A stretch of DNA of 42,957 nt from the NCBI GenBank assembly GCA_903922175.1, contig CAIXSY010000242.1:1-42957 (forward strand), in the 5' to 3' direction. A program made the translations under genes and the position numbers. The notes beneath the pieces are model-generated. The model worked only from the letters and a program-made list of their open reading frames with translations, was not told the origin of the DNA and did no database searches. How positions within the stretch are numbered: position 1 is the first letter of the stretch; each line of letters starts with the position of its first letter. This DNA comes from an uncultured delta proteobacterium (GTDB taxonomy: Bacteria; Bdellovibrionota_C; UBA2361; CAIXSY01). Shown piece after piece: positions 30,349 through 37,979 of the stretch.

Positions 30349-31224
30349 TTACAACTTCATTCGCGCTAGGCGTAACATCCAAAAAACACCACACGCCAGC
30401 AGGGTTATCCCGCCGTACATAATTCGCTGTCCGAGCGGATTTTGAGTGGCTTTGATAAAACCCTCCGGATTGGCAAAAAACTGAATTATGGCGATAGCGA
30501 TACAGCAGCCGACGATGCCGAGCGCAGAGAGCTTCTGCATCGCCACCGCCGCGCGTGCCTTGCGCCTAAAGGACTGCCGCGCCCGCGTCACCCGAGCGAG
30601 ACGTTCAAGACAGTTGCCCAACGATGAGCCCTCGCGGCGGGCAAGAAGAAAAGCGGTGCGAAACAGGGCTAAATCAGGATGGCGAATGTCGCGAGCAAAA
30701 TCGGTCATCGCGACGGATTCGGTCATGCCGCTGTCGATATTTCTCTTAAGCGCAATCAGTTGGCGATAGATCTCAGATTCCTTATGGAAGAGTTTGTATA
30801 GTTCAGTGAGCGCCATCAGCGGATCAAGTCCCGTGCGCACCGAGGAGGCGAGCGAAAGTAACAGAGCCGTGTAGTCACGCTCAAATGACTCAGCCCGGCG
30901 ATATACACGGCGCTGCAGGCTTCCCAGCTCAAGCATGAGCACTTCGGGTAAAAGGAGAAGTCCAAGAAAGTTTCCGATCCAACACGTGGCGCCCACGACA
31001 ACTAAGCACTCAACGGAGGTCCTCAAGATTAGCCGAATCGCCTGCGTACGCGTCAATCCAGCATAGTAGGCCAGCTCTTGCAGAAATGCCCACCAACCCC
31101 GAACAGAGGCCAGGGGACGCTTTAGCTTCTGCGCCACCTGCGGGGCGACGTCAGCCAGCCCTTCGAGCAGCGTTCGGCTGCGCTCGATCTCTGCACGCTC
31201 GATCACCCGGGCCAATATGCTCAT
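30349..31224 (-). CDS. tadB: Tad inner-membrane platform protein TadB
   Basis: The ATG at 31224 (MSILARVIER) is preferred to one 12 bases earlier, since GGAGG lies 5 bases before it and the ATG overlaps the TadA stop (ATGA). The 291-residue protein has membrane helices near 80-110 (CLVVVGATCWIGNFLGLLLL), 230-250 (LGIVGCCIAIAIIQFF) and the C-terminus (YGGITLLACGVFWMLRL). The T2SSF core is AESFERDYTALLLSLASSVR, TGLDPLMAL, and GSSLGNCLERLARVTRARQS. It is the partner of TadC. Confidence 0.88.
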   Translation of the reverse strand: MSILARVIERAEIERSRTLLEGLADVAPQVAQKLKRPLASVRGWWAFLQELAYYAGLTRTQAIRLILRTSVECLVVVGATCWIGNFLGLLLLPEVLMLELGSLQRRVYRRAESFERDYTALLLSLASSVRTGLDPLMALTELYKLFHKESEIYRQLIALKRNIDSGMTESVAMTDFARDIRHPDLALFRTAFLLARREGSSLGNCLERLARVTRARQSFRRKARAAVAMQKLSALGIVGCCIAIAIIQFFANPEGFIKATQNPLGQRIMYGGITLLACGVFWMLRLARMKL

Positions 31225-32630
31225 ACCGCCCTCCATAGACGATGCGACTCGGAGCTCTCACGCAGGGCCTCCTCGGCGCCGAGCTCGATTACCGCGGACA
31301 AGCTGCTGAGCTGAACTGGCGAAGCGAGGGATTCCAAGGCTTCACGGTGCGCACTGACCTTCGAGACCACCTTCCACTGCGGTGTACCGTGCTGAATCTG
31401 ATAACGAAACATCTCACGGTGACGAATTACACCATCAGCAACGGGGCCAATTTCGAAGATCTCCATCACCCTCCTCCGACCGCTAAGAGGACAGATGTTG
31501 AGAAACACGACCACCTGCACCGCCGTGACGATCTGTTCGCTAATCACCGAGCGATCAACTCCTCTTTGGGCCCGACCGAGAAAAAGCTCAAGTCGCGTCA
31601 ACGCTTCAAGGGCGCTACGCGCGTGAATCGTCGACAATCCGGCGTGCCCAGAGGCACAAACGTCGATAAAAGCCTCTGCCGCCTCGGCGTCACGAATTTC
31701 ACCAAAGATAATGCGGTTCATCGCCATACGCATGCCGGCACGGATGCACTCGCTCGGGGTAACGCGGCCAGCTCCATCGCTATTGGCCTCACGTGTGGTG
31801 ACATAACGCACATGTGGATGTTCAAGGCGAATCTCGGGTGTATCTTCGATCACCAAAATTGACTCTTCGGCGGGGATAGTTCCAGCCAAGGCGCGCACCA
31901 GTGTGGTTTTACCGGTGCCGACCTCCCCCACGGTTAGTACCGTCTGCCCGGCGTTAACTATCCCGCGCAGATAGTCGAGCACCTCACGCGGCGCCGTACC
32001 GGTACGGAGCAGGTCCTCGTTGGTTACGGTCGAAAAGCGGTTAAGTCGAATAGTGAGATACGGCCCCGACTCACAGAGGCAGGCATGCACCACATGCACA
32101 CGCGCCGACGAGCCAATCATACCATCGGCAATGGGCTTCTTGGTCGAGTAGGTGCTCCCCGCACGCTGCAGGAGCTTTTCGACATAGGCCTCGTAGGCCT
32201 CACGGCTGGCGAAGGCGAGGTCGGTAGCGAAATTTCGCCGCCCCTGCTGTACACAGATCCGACCAGAATGGGTCACGATTATATCGGACACACTCGTATC
32301 GTCAACGAGCTCTTGGAGGATACCAAATGGCTTCTGCTCTTTTTCAACGTATTCGATCAGCTCGTCGCGCTCGATGTGCGACAGCTCCAACCCACCTTTC
32401 TCAGCGCAGCGCTTGATTATCCGTTCAACTTCGGCATGATCGGGGAACTTACTGCTACCGTCAGCATCAATCTCGGTTCCAAGTTCCCGCAGCACCTCTT
32501 CAAGGATGGCGGCGAGCGATGGACTCAACCCTTCACGACGGCGCAGCGCCGACTGCGGCTTTGAACCAGCGACAACCGTCAAAGTTGGAGCACGCTCAGG
32601 TAGCGCTAGAAGTTGCGGAAGTTTTTGCAT
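31221..32630 (-). CDS. tadA: Tad/CpaF pilus assembly ATPase
   Basis: The 469-residue protein of the T2SSE/GspE-CpaF family. The Walker A motif is VGEVGTGKTTLVRAL (about 226-240), the Asp box is ILVIEDTPEI, Walker B lies in NRIIFGEIRDAEA, and the His box is GHAGLSTIHA. The N-terminal domain includes GLELSHIERDELIEYVEKEQ and VSDIIVTHSGRICVQ, as in CpaF. It powers Flp pilin polymerisation at the inner membrane. TAGGAG lies 6 bases before the ATG. It follows cpaB by about 60 bases. Confidence 0.95.
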   Translation of the reverse strand: MQKLPQLLALPERAPTLTVVAGSKPQSALRRREGLSPSLAAILEEVLRELGTEIDADGSSKFPDHAEVERIIKRCAEKGGLELSHIERDELIEYVEKEQKPFGILQELVDDTSVSDIIVTHSGRICVQQGRRNFATDLAFASREAYEAYVEKLLQRAGSTYSTKKPIADGMIGSSARVHVVHACLCESGPYLTIRLNRFSTVTNEDLLRTGTAPREVLDYLRGIVNAGQTVLTVGEVGTGKTTLVRALAGTIPAEESILVIEDTPEIRLEHPHVRYVTTREANSDGAGRVTPSECIRAGMRMAMNRIIFGEIRDAEAAEAFIDVCASGHAGLSTIHARSALEALTRLELFLGRAQRGVDRSVISEQIVTAVQVVVFLNICPLSGRRRVMEIFEIGPVADGVIRHREMFRYQIQHGTPQWKVVSKVSAHREALESLASPVQLSSLSAVIELGAEEALRESSESHRLWRAV

Positions 32631-32690
32631 ACAACGCTCCTAACCAAACTATCTAACTAAACTACTCAGCTAAACTAACCATGCGCATAA

Positions 32691-33581
32691 CTACTCATGC
32701 GCGTTCAAACGATACCCCTCGGGGAGAACCTCGCTCTCAATCCACAGATTATTTTGAAGCACGAGATACCTAGGCTTCGCTCCGCCCTTAAGAATAATCG
32801 CCCCGCGCACATCCCCGGTCGAATTGGCGCTTCCCCCACCCCTGAGGCGATCTGGGGTATAGGAGGGATCCCTCCAGCGATCGCCATCGCGCATGCTGCG
32901 CAGCGCAAACGAGATCTTGCCGAGAGGAAGGGCGGTATTAATCGCCAAACACTGCTCCTGTGTCACGAGGATGGTCGCCGTCGTCGGCACATTCGGACTT
33001 CCTGCCCCCTCCACGGGCGAAGTGGATCGCTCGCTGGAGAGAACCTTGACATTTTCGGCGATTACCGAGGTCTTATCTTTTTCCACGAGCAGCACGTCAA
33101 CAATAGACCCGGAGCCCGCCCAGCCCTCAACTGCCGAAGTGGCATCGACGCGCAGGGTAATAGCGCGCATCCCCTGTGGAATCTGCTCCATCACGGGATT
33201 GCTGTGAACGCCAGCGAGGTTCAGATTCTCCCTATAAAGCGGTAGCTTTGCGGGAAGCTCGGTCTCCGTAACGGCGTCACCCAATCCATCAAAGCTCGTT
33301 AGCGCGCCAGCAGGGACCTGATGCTTCGCATACGAGACCTGCATAAAGCGGATGTCTTTCACCTTGGTGCCACGCGGAACGGTATCTACCGGCACCGGGA
33401 TAAGTACCATGTCGAATGCCGCTACCACAGGCGCCGGTGGTGGCAGCGCCACAGACACAGAGTCTCCTCGACGAACAAGTACTGCCGCGGTGATAATGGC
33501 TGCGCAGACGAGCAACGTCCTCACTAGCCCGTTAGCACCACGGTTCCTTAATCCAACTCGGGTCGAACTTCGTACGCTCAT
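32691..33581 (-). CDS. cpaB: Tad pilus assembly protein CpaB/RcpC
   Basis: From the ATG at 33581 the protein is 296 residues; an earlier ATG (33626) lies inside the flp gene. It has one N-terminal membrane helix (VRTLLVCAAIITAAVLVR), a SAF-like domain (VLIPVPVDTVPRGTKVKDIR to LPLYRENL) and an RcpC domain (MRAITLRVDATSAVEGWAGS, GSIVDVLLVE, VIAENVKVLSSE, TILVTQEQCLAINTAL, GKISFALRS). CpaB sits in the periplasm and is thought to stabilise or gate the secretin. The secretin gene normally next to it is absent here. Confidence 0.85.
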   Translation of the reverse strand: MSVRSSTRVGLRNRGANGLVRTLLVCAAIITAAVLVRRGDSVSVALPPPAPVVAAFDMVLIPVPVDTVPRGTKVKDIRFMQVSYAKHQVPAGALTSFDGLGDAVTETELPAKLPLYRENLNLAGVHSNPVMEQIPQGMRAITLRVDATSAVEGWAGSGSIVDVLLVEKDKTSVIAENVKVLSSERSTSPVEGAGSPNVPTTATILVTQEQCLAINTALPLGKISFALRSMRDGDRWRDPSYTPDRLRGGGSANSTGDVRGAIILKGGAKPRYLVLQNNLWIESEVLPEGYRLNAHE

Positions 33582-33585
33582 ACGC

Positions 33586-33825
33586 TTATGGCTTTGAACC
33601 GGTTGAAGTTGAATTGGCCGGAGCATTTGTATTAGAGACCTCAGTCCCGCGATTTTTGGCCCAGGTGCCGATATCGGTCATGAACTGCTTGATGTCCCCG
33701 CCAAGAGCATAGAATGCCCCCCAAATAACGGCCGCGATAACAGCCGCGCCGGCACAGTACTCCAACAGGGCAAATCCACACTCATTGCTTCTCATCTTGT
33801 TGCTTCTCTTCGTTCTTCTCAACAT
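33586..33825 (-). CDS. flp: Flp/Fap-type pilin precursor
   Basis: The 79-residue protein begins at the ATG at 33825, 8 bases after AAGGAG. It has a short basic leader ending in CG and the Flp motif FALLEYCAGAAVIAAVIWGA: cleavage after Gly puts Glu at +5 and Tyr at +6, the signature of Flp pilins. One membrane helix follows, then GDIKQFMTDIGTWAKNRGTE and a Ser/Thr/Asn-rich tail (NAPANSTSTGS) that is longer than in most Flp proteins. It is the major structural subunit of the pilus. TadV, which would cleave it, is not in the window. Confidence 0.88.
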   Translation of the reverse strand: MLRRTKRSNKMRSNECGFALLEYCAGAAVIAAVIWGAFYALGGDIKQFMTDIGTWAKNRGTEVSNTNAPANSTSTGSKP

Positions 33826-33865
33826 ACGCACATCTCCTTAATAAAAACGCCTATGAATAAAACGC

Positions 33866-35341
33866 CTACGAAATAGTAACTCCAGAGATTAGCTTTCTGG
33901 GCTTTGCAGCTTGCTGATTGACTGTTGCGGGGCTGTCAATAGCAGTAACCTCAACCAGCTTCTTCGAGACCCCGCTTTTGACTGATGCTTGCGACTCTTT
34001 GGTCACAGCTTGCGGGAGCAGCAGGCGCATTCTGGGGGCGGGGAGGTCTTGTGGTACGCCGCTTCCCTCGGGCAGGGCTTTAACTTTTTCCTGTGCGCGT
34101 CCCGAGATAAGCTTAACCAGTTGCCTCAGAGGGGAAAGTAGTCCTAAGCCAGTACCCTTCAACGTAGACGAACCGGCATCAACGATCTCAATTGCAACGA
34201 GAATAGCTCGGAGCGCCTCCCCCACCTGCGCGCTACCGACAGCAGCCATCGACGAGCCGGAACCGGGCCAGCGGTGGGCATCTTTGCAAAATGGAATTCG
34301 TACCGGCAGCCAAGCACTGGCGTCGAGCTCAGCTGCGCCACAAAACTCCTCACTCAAGAGCGATGAGTTCAGCCCGTTTCGATGAACCTCATTAATCAGC
34401 AGAGAGAGCTTGGCGGTTTCGCCGAGAAGGGGGCGAAAACGCTTAATTCGATCAACCGAGGCAAACAGCGCCGCGGGATCGTTGGGCACCACATAGAGCA
34501 CCCGATCGGCGATGCGGTAGAGCATCTCAAGCAGCGTGCCGCTAGCACAGCCGGCGTCAACGACGATGCACTCACAAAGCGAATCAAGCTGCTCAAATAC
34601 CGAGAGCAGGACGCGCACCAAGTGCCCGCCCTGTTCGTAAAGCGCACGCGACTCCGGCACCGGCGGCATAAGCAGAAGATTGGGCTCATCAGCCCAAACC
34701 TGCACCAAAGCCGCGCGAACAGACTCCTCAGTCACCACAGCGCTTTCGTCGAGTAGTATTTGAAGATTTTCATTAATATAAGGACGCGCCCGCAGGAATC
34801 GGCTCAGGTCTTGCGTCTCAGTATCGAAATCGACAAGAACGGTCTTTTTCCCCGCATCCATCGCGCTCTCGGCGATTGCTGCGGCAACGCTCGTTATTCC
34901 CGCACCCCCCTTCCCGCCCGTGACCAATACAAGGCGTCCCTGATGTGGCTTTGCAGATTTTTGTGATAACAGGATTAGCTTTTGTAAAAAAGACCGGCTG
35001 GTAAGATCCTCGGAGATAACATCATCTGCGCCGCACCGCGCTAGCTGCTCAATCGTGCTCAAAGTTCCCCACTGCGCCGGCACCTTGACCAGAAGAGTCG
35101 TTGTGGAATAGAGCTTGCGAATCTTATGAATCTCACCGATATCGTGCTGAACCATCTCCTCGCCCACGATACAGACGTCGGGCGCACCGTGAAACTTAAT
35201 CTCCTCAATCGCCAGCGGCTTGAGGCTTACCCGTGGCACGAAATGGAACTCCTCTGCGCCCTGGCGGAGGATCTGCTCTATCGCCTGAACAATTCGACCT
35301 CTTGACTCGGCGCTTCTATCGACGACAACTATTCGATACAT
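33866..35341 (-). CDS. cpaE: CpaE/TadZ-like pilus-localisation ATPase
   Basis: From the ATG at 35341, which has GAGGTG upstream, the protein is 491 residues. The N-terminal half (about 1-125) is an atypical receiver domain (MYRIVVVDRSAESRGRIVQA, VCIVGEE). A MinD/ParA-like domain (about 135-375) has GGKGGAGITSVAAAIAESAM, VLVDFDTET, CIVVDAG and LLINEVHRNG. In the deviant Walker A motif (KGGAGITS) the lysine of the usual KGGxGKT is Ile, as in some CpaE proteins, so ATP hydrolysis is doubtful. The C-terminal about 115 residues are unassigned and Pro/Lys-rich. It places the Tad machine at its cellular site in other bacteria. It is the first gene of the operon. Confidence 0.82.
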   Translation of the reverse strand: MYRIVVVDRSAESRGRIVQAIEQILRQGAEEFHFVPRVSLKPLAIEEIKFHGAPDVCIVGEEMVQHDIGEIHKIRKLYSTTTLLVKVPAQWGTLSTIEQLARCGADDVISEDLTSRSFLQKLILLSQKSAKPHQGRLVLVTGGKGGAGITSVAAAIAESAMDAGKKTVLVDFDTETQDLSRFLRARPYINENLQILLDESAVVTEESVRAALVQVWADEPNLLLMPPVPESRALYEQGGHLVRVLLSVFEQLDSLCECIVVDAGCASGTLLEMLYRIADRVLYVVPNDPAALFASVDRIKRFRPLLGETAKLSLLINEVHRNGLNSSLLSEEFCGAAELDASAWLPVRIPFCKDAHRWPGSGSSMAAVGSAQVGEALRAILVAIEIVDAGSSTLKGTGLGLLSPLRQLVKLISGRAQEKVKALPEGSGVPQDLPAPRMRLLLPQAVTKESQASVKSGVSKKLVEVTAIDSPATVNQQAAKPRKLISGVTIS

Positions 35342-35618
35342 CCCACACACCTCAGTGACTTGTTGTCTCTGCGCCGCCCCCAGGCGTCACAGGAGCAACT
35401 GTTCTGCTTGTATTATCGCGCATTAGCCGAAAAAGTTTCCTAGCACCCCATATATTTTGCTACGAGCGCCTCCGAAACTACTTTCTATTTTCTAAACGGG
35501 AGTCTAAGAACGAACATCACTTTACCACGGACTGAATTCTTACAATAAATTGTGTTTCTGATTCGGACCTAAAAGGCCTATAAAGAACAGGTTATGTGTA
35601 TTAAAGGAGTTGCTTTCT
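35342..35618. promoter_or_regulatory. Divergent promoter region between the Tad operon and an unknown gene
   Basis: This intergenic stretch carries both 5' ends. On the minus strand TGCGCGATAAT near 35422-35412 is a possible extended -10 for cpaE. On the plus strand AAGGAG at 35604-35609 precedes the GTG at 35619 by 9 bases. GGACCTAAAAGGCC near 35566-35579 contains the short palindrome AAGGCCT. No further gene is seen. Confidence 0.35.
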
Positions 35619-36272
35619 GTGAATCTCGAGCATACCAGCGCACGTCAGCTCTTTTCATTTGGGTATCTCGTGACCGAGGAGAGGCGTGCCGATCTGGCGC
35701 TTGGCGGCCTTTCGCTGCTGATCGACGCCATTATTTCGAGCGTTATCCCACCTGAGGTACTACGCCTTGAGCCGATTATCGACATGAAAGGTGGAGATCC
35801 TGCGGACACCTCGTCGATCCTTTCCCACACCCCCTGCCCCGAGGAGTTGTTTTTTGTCGCCGGGACCTTTCCGCGCTATGACTCGGAATCACGAACAATA
35901 GCTGACGAGCAATTCTCGTTCTGTTTAAGCACGGCATTTTCCTCCTTCAAAGGCGCAGCGCATATCTGCCACAGCGTAACCCTTCAAGAACGCGGAACCC
36001 TAAGCAGCATCATCCCGGTACACCAACTTCTGCCCCGCCTCGGCCGGGCGTTCCCCCTTGTTCCGACCTGCCTGCGTCTATCGTTGGATCTTTTCGAAGG
36101 ACATTTTTTCTCCTACTTTGGCTTTGCCCCAGTTGCCACGCAACACGTCTTGATAGAAGCTACTCGGGAGACGGTACGCGTGCGTATGGTGTGTGAAAAC
36201 GCACCTACTCGGGACTCTGCGCCGATAAGAGATGGCGGGCTTTATCGAAAGATACAAGCGGCGGTCGGGTAG
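35619..36272 (+). CDS. Conserved-looking protein of unknown function
   Basis: The GTG at 35619 has AAGGAG at the right distance; a TTG nine bases earlier would sit on top of it. The 217-residue protein has no signal peptide and no long membrane helix. It looks globular: LFSFGYLVTEERRADLAL near the start, FFVAGTFPRYDSESRTIADE in the middle, LSSIIPVHQLLPRLGRAF and FFSYFGFAPVATQHVLIEAT later. I recognise no family. It is divergent from the Tad operon and may share its control region, so a pilus- or surface-related role is a guess. Confidence 0.6.
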   Translation: MNLEHTSARQLFSFGYLVTEERRADLALGGLSLLIDAIISSVIPPEVLRLEPIIDMKGGDPADTSSILSHTPCPEELFFVAGTFPRYDSESRTIADEQFSFCLSTAFSSFKGAAHICHSVTLQERGTLSSIIPVHQLLPRLGRAFPLVPTCLRLSLDLFEGHFFSYFGFAPVATQHVLIEATRETVRVRMVCENAPTRDSAPIRDGGLYRKIQAAVG

Positions 36273-36307
36273 GACTAAACCACTACCGGCTAAAGCTAGG
36301 CGGACCA

Positions 36308-36425
36308 ATGAGGTACAACGATTTAAGTTAGTCCTGGTTCTGGTCATGTCCTGATTCTTGACCCTGACCACGGTCATGGCCATGAATTTGAACCATGACC
36401 AAAACCAGGACTAAGAGTACCTCAC
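36308..36425. repeat. 118-bp long hairpin
   Basis: TTAGTCCTGGTTCTGGTCAT (36328-36348) pairs with 36394-36414 at 20 of 21 positions. Outer arms GAGGTAC (36310-36316) and GTACCTC (36417-36423) extend the stem after a bulge, and the centre (CTGACCACGGTCATGGCCAT) has further pairing. The TCCTGGT/ACCAGGA words resemble the interiors of the MITEs at 6897 and 14159, but the GTAACTGCTC ends are absent. It could terminate transcription from both sides. Confidence 0.6.
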
Positions 36426-36515
36426 TGAAGCGCTTCCTGCTAAAACAACAGGCTTATAAGCTGTAAGATGGAACAATCAAACAGTCGCCAAGATCCTTAA
36501 GGAGTACAAACAAGC

Positions 36516-37289
36516 ATGAAACTAATTCAAGTCAACGCCTGGCTGGGACGGATCAGTGGACCGCTAGCGCGCCTCGTAAAACAGGAGCAGCCGGACCTCG
36601 TCTGTATGCAAGAGGCACTTCGCACCACCCATCCGGTCCTTCATGGCTTTGCAGACCAGATCAACTTCATTGACGATATTAAAGTCGCCGGTAATTTTCT
36701 GCATGAATTCTTCGCTCCCAATTGGGGTTTTAATTTTGGCAGCGTCAAGGTCGACGAGGGGCTCACTATCTTAAGTAAGCACCCCCTGCAGAACGAGCAG
36801 GCCTTTCATGCCCACCAGCATTATCACCTACGAAAAGACCGGTCCGACTCGCTCAACAATTCGCGCAACTGGCAGGCCTGTAGCGTAAATCTGCCAAACG
36901 GCAAACGTTTAAGTCTGGCCAATTACCAAGGATATCTCGATGGCGAGAAGGGGGTCGGCACCGAGGTTACCATCGAAACGATGCGCAAGGTTTGCGACAA
37001 AGTAGCAGCCCTCCCCCCACCCTGCATCTTCTGCGGAGATTTCAACGTTTGGCCAGGAACCCCCGCCCTGCGCGTCCTCGATAGCCTAGGCCTTCGAAAT
37101 CTCACCGTTGAAAATCACATCCCAACGACCCTCAGCTCGGCCCACCGAGCCCCCGATGAAGATCGAGCTCGCGCTACCTGTGACTACATCCTCGTCAGTC
37201 CCGAAATTCAGATCGAAGATTTCAGGATCAGTGAGGAGATCGTCTCGGATCACAAGGCTTTAATCGTCGAGTTTGAGGTCCCGTCCTGA
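36516..37289 (+). CDS. Endonuclease/exonuclease/phosphatase (EEP) family protein
   Basis: The 257-residue protein has the EEP fold motifs in order: QVNAWLG (Asn of motif I), DLVCMQEAL with the metal-binding Glu, GLTILSKHPL, CIFCGDFNVWPGTPAL (Asp and Asn of GDFN), TCDYILVS and the terminal SDHKALIVEFE with the catalytic Asp-His. All active-site residues are present. The family cleaves phosphoester bonds in DNA, phosphoinositides, sphingomyelin or nucleotides; without a signal peptide a cytoplasmic role is likely. TAAGGAG lies about 11 bases before the ATG. A 3' hairpin follows at 37309. Confidence 0.88.
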   Translation: MKLIQVNAWLGRISGPLARLVKQEQPDLVCMQEALRTTHPVLHGFADQINFIDDIKVAGNFLHEFFAPNWGFNFGSVKVDEGLTILSKHPLQNEQAFHAHQHYHLRKDRSDSLNNSRNWQACSVNLPNGKRLSLANYQGYLDGEKGVGTEVTIETMRKVCDKVAALPPPCIFCGDFNVWPGTPALRVLDSLGLRNLTVENHIPTTLSSAHRAPDEDRARATCDYILVSPEIQIEDFRISEEIVSDHKALIVEFEVPS

Positions 37290-37308
37290 TCTCAGTACGC
37301 ACGTCAGC

Positions 37309-37355
37309 AGGAGCGCGCTAGCGCGCGCTCCTAGCCCACCTTCGGTGCGAGAAAA
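37309..37355 (+). terminator. EEP 3' hairpin element (copy 2)
   Basis: AGGAGCGCGC (37309-37318) and GCGCGCTCCT (37323-37332) form a 10-bp stem 19 bases after the stop, followed by AGCCCACCTTCGGTGCGAGA. The unit is the same as at the end of ccmH, in the same orientation relative to the gene. Confidence 0.55.
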
Positions 37356-37417
37356 AGATTATGGTACTGGGTAGCTTTCCTCAGTTGATTGCTGAAGGCT
37401 CCCCCATACGAATACGT

Positions 37418-37591
37418 TTATTTCTGAGTGAGAACAGCCGTGGTTGTAGGTAGCGAACCGCCCACAATAGTCATCACACCTTTAGATATCGCAAACGATG
37501 CGTTAGCGCCGCCGGTCGATTTTCCATCGGGTTGGATTACGCTGTAGCTTAGCAAACTGTTTCCAACAATTTTGTAGGAACCACGCCAGAA
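37418..37591 (-). pseudogene. C-terminal fragment of a lipocalin-like or secreted protein
   Basis: A minus-strand frame of about 58 codons reads WRGSYKIVGNSLLSYSVIQP, then DGKSTGGANASFAISKG, VMTIVGGSLPTTTAVLTQK and stop at 37418. The beta-strand pattern and GSYKIVGNSL / TTTAVL ends resemble small bacterial lipocalin-like domains; this is tentative. The 5' part is missing. The frame runs into the first IS-end repeat at 37588, where the gene was cut. Confidence 0.45.
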
Positions 37592-37653
37592 AACTAGGGA
37601 CGCTACCGACTTTGCAACCCAGAAAACTAGGGACGCTACCGACTTTGCAACCC
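37588..37653. repeat. Two tandem 33-bp units of an IS4-like element end
   Basis: AGAAAACTAGGGACGCTACC followed by GACTTTGCAACCC is repeated exactly, with period 33. The end sequence recurs at 39203, 41077, 41212 and 41941, and inverted at 41248. Here it joins a lipocalin-like 3' fragment (minus) to a NUDIX 3' fragment (plus), so a larger insertion was probably lost by recombination. Confidence 0.6.
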
Positions 37654-37883
37654 AGGAGAACCTCTATGGCGAAGGAGAGATACGATCACATGAGTTTAAC
37701 TTTATCTTCCTCGCTAGCTGGCCGGGGGCGACGAGCCTCAGCACGCCAAAGTCACTTGAGTCGCATATTACCTTTGAGTGGTGCACGCTGGCCAATTTAG
37801 CGACCGTGGATCTACAGCCAGCAAGCCTGCGAGAGCGCATCCCCCCACTCTTTTTCCTCAGGGACAGCGCGGACCACTTCTGA
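37653..37883 (+). pseudogene. C-terminal fragment of a NUDIX hydrolase
   Basis: From the repeat edge the frame reads QENLYGEGEIRSHEFNFIFL, then KSLESHITFEWCTLANLATV, DLQPASLRERIPPLFFL and stop at 37881. ENxY, HEFNFIF and the E-x-H-I-x-F-E-W pattern are the C-terminal hallmarks of MutT-like NUDIX proteins. The NUDIX box and N-terminus are missing upstream. The last 50 bases recur, shortened, near 41278-41330. Confidence 0.6.
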
Positions 37884-37954
37884 GAGAAAAAGCTAGGACC
37901 CGAAGAACTTGTACAAATACGCCTTAAAAGACTAGGTTAACCACTTGCCATGCT

Positions 37955-37979
37955 GTTATATTTGTATTATAAATATAAC
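37955..37979. promoter_or_regulatory. Perfect palindrome at the AAA/DUF4143 gene start
   Basis: GTTATATTT (37955-37963) and AAATATAAC (37971-37979) are exact inverted arms around TGTATTA-like DNA (GTATTAT), directly before the preferred ATG at 37980. An AT-rich operator here suggests a DNA-binding repressor, possibly autoregulation. Confidence 0.45.

Noticed and set aside
31242-31862. 206-codon plus-strand frame
   Set aside because: Antisense to tadA, whose motifs are complete; it is a shadow frame of a gene with favourable codon use.
32697-33245. 182-codon plus-strand frame
   Set aside because: Antisense to cpaB; low-complexity, Arg/Pro/Ile-rich shadow.
37588-37653. Tandem 33-bp repeat as a CRISPR start
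   Set aside because: There are only two units, directly adjacent and without spacers; the unit is an IS end.
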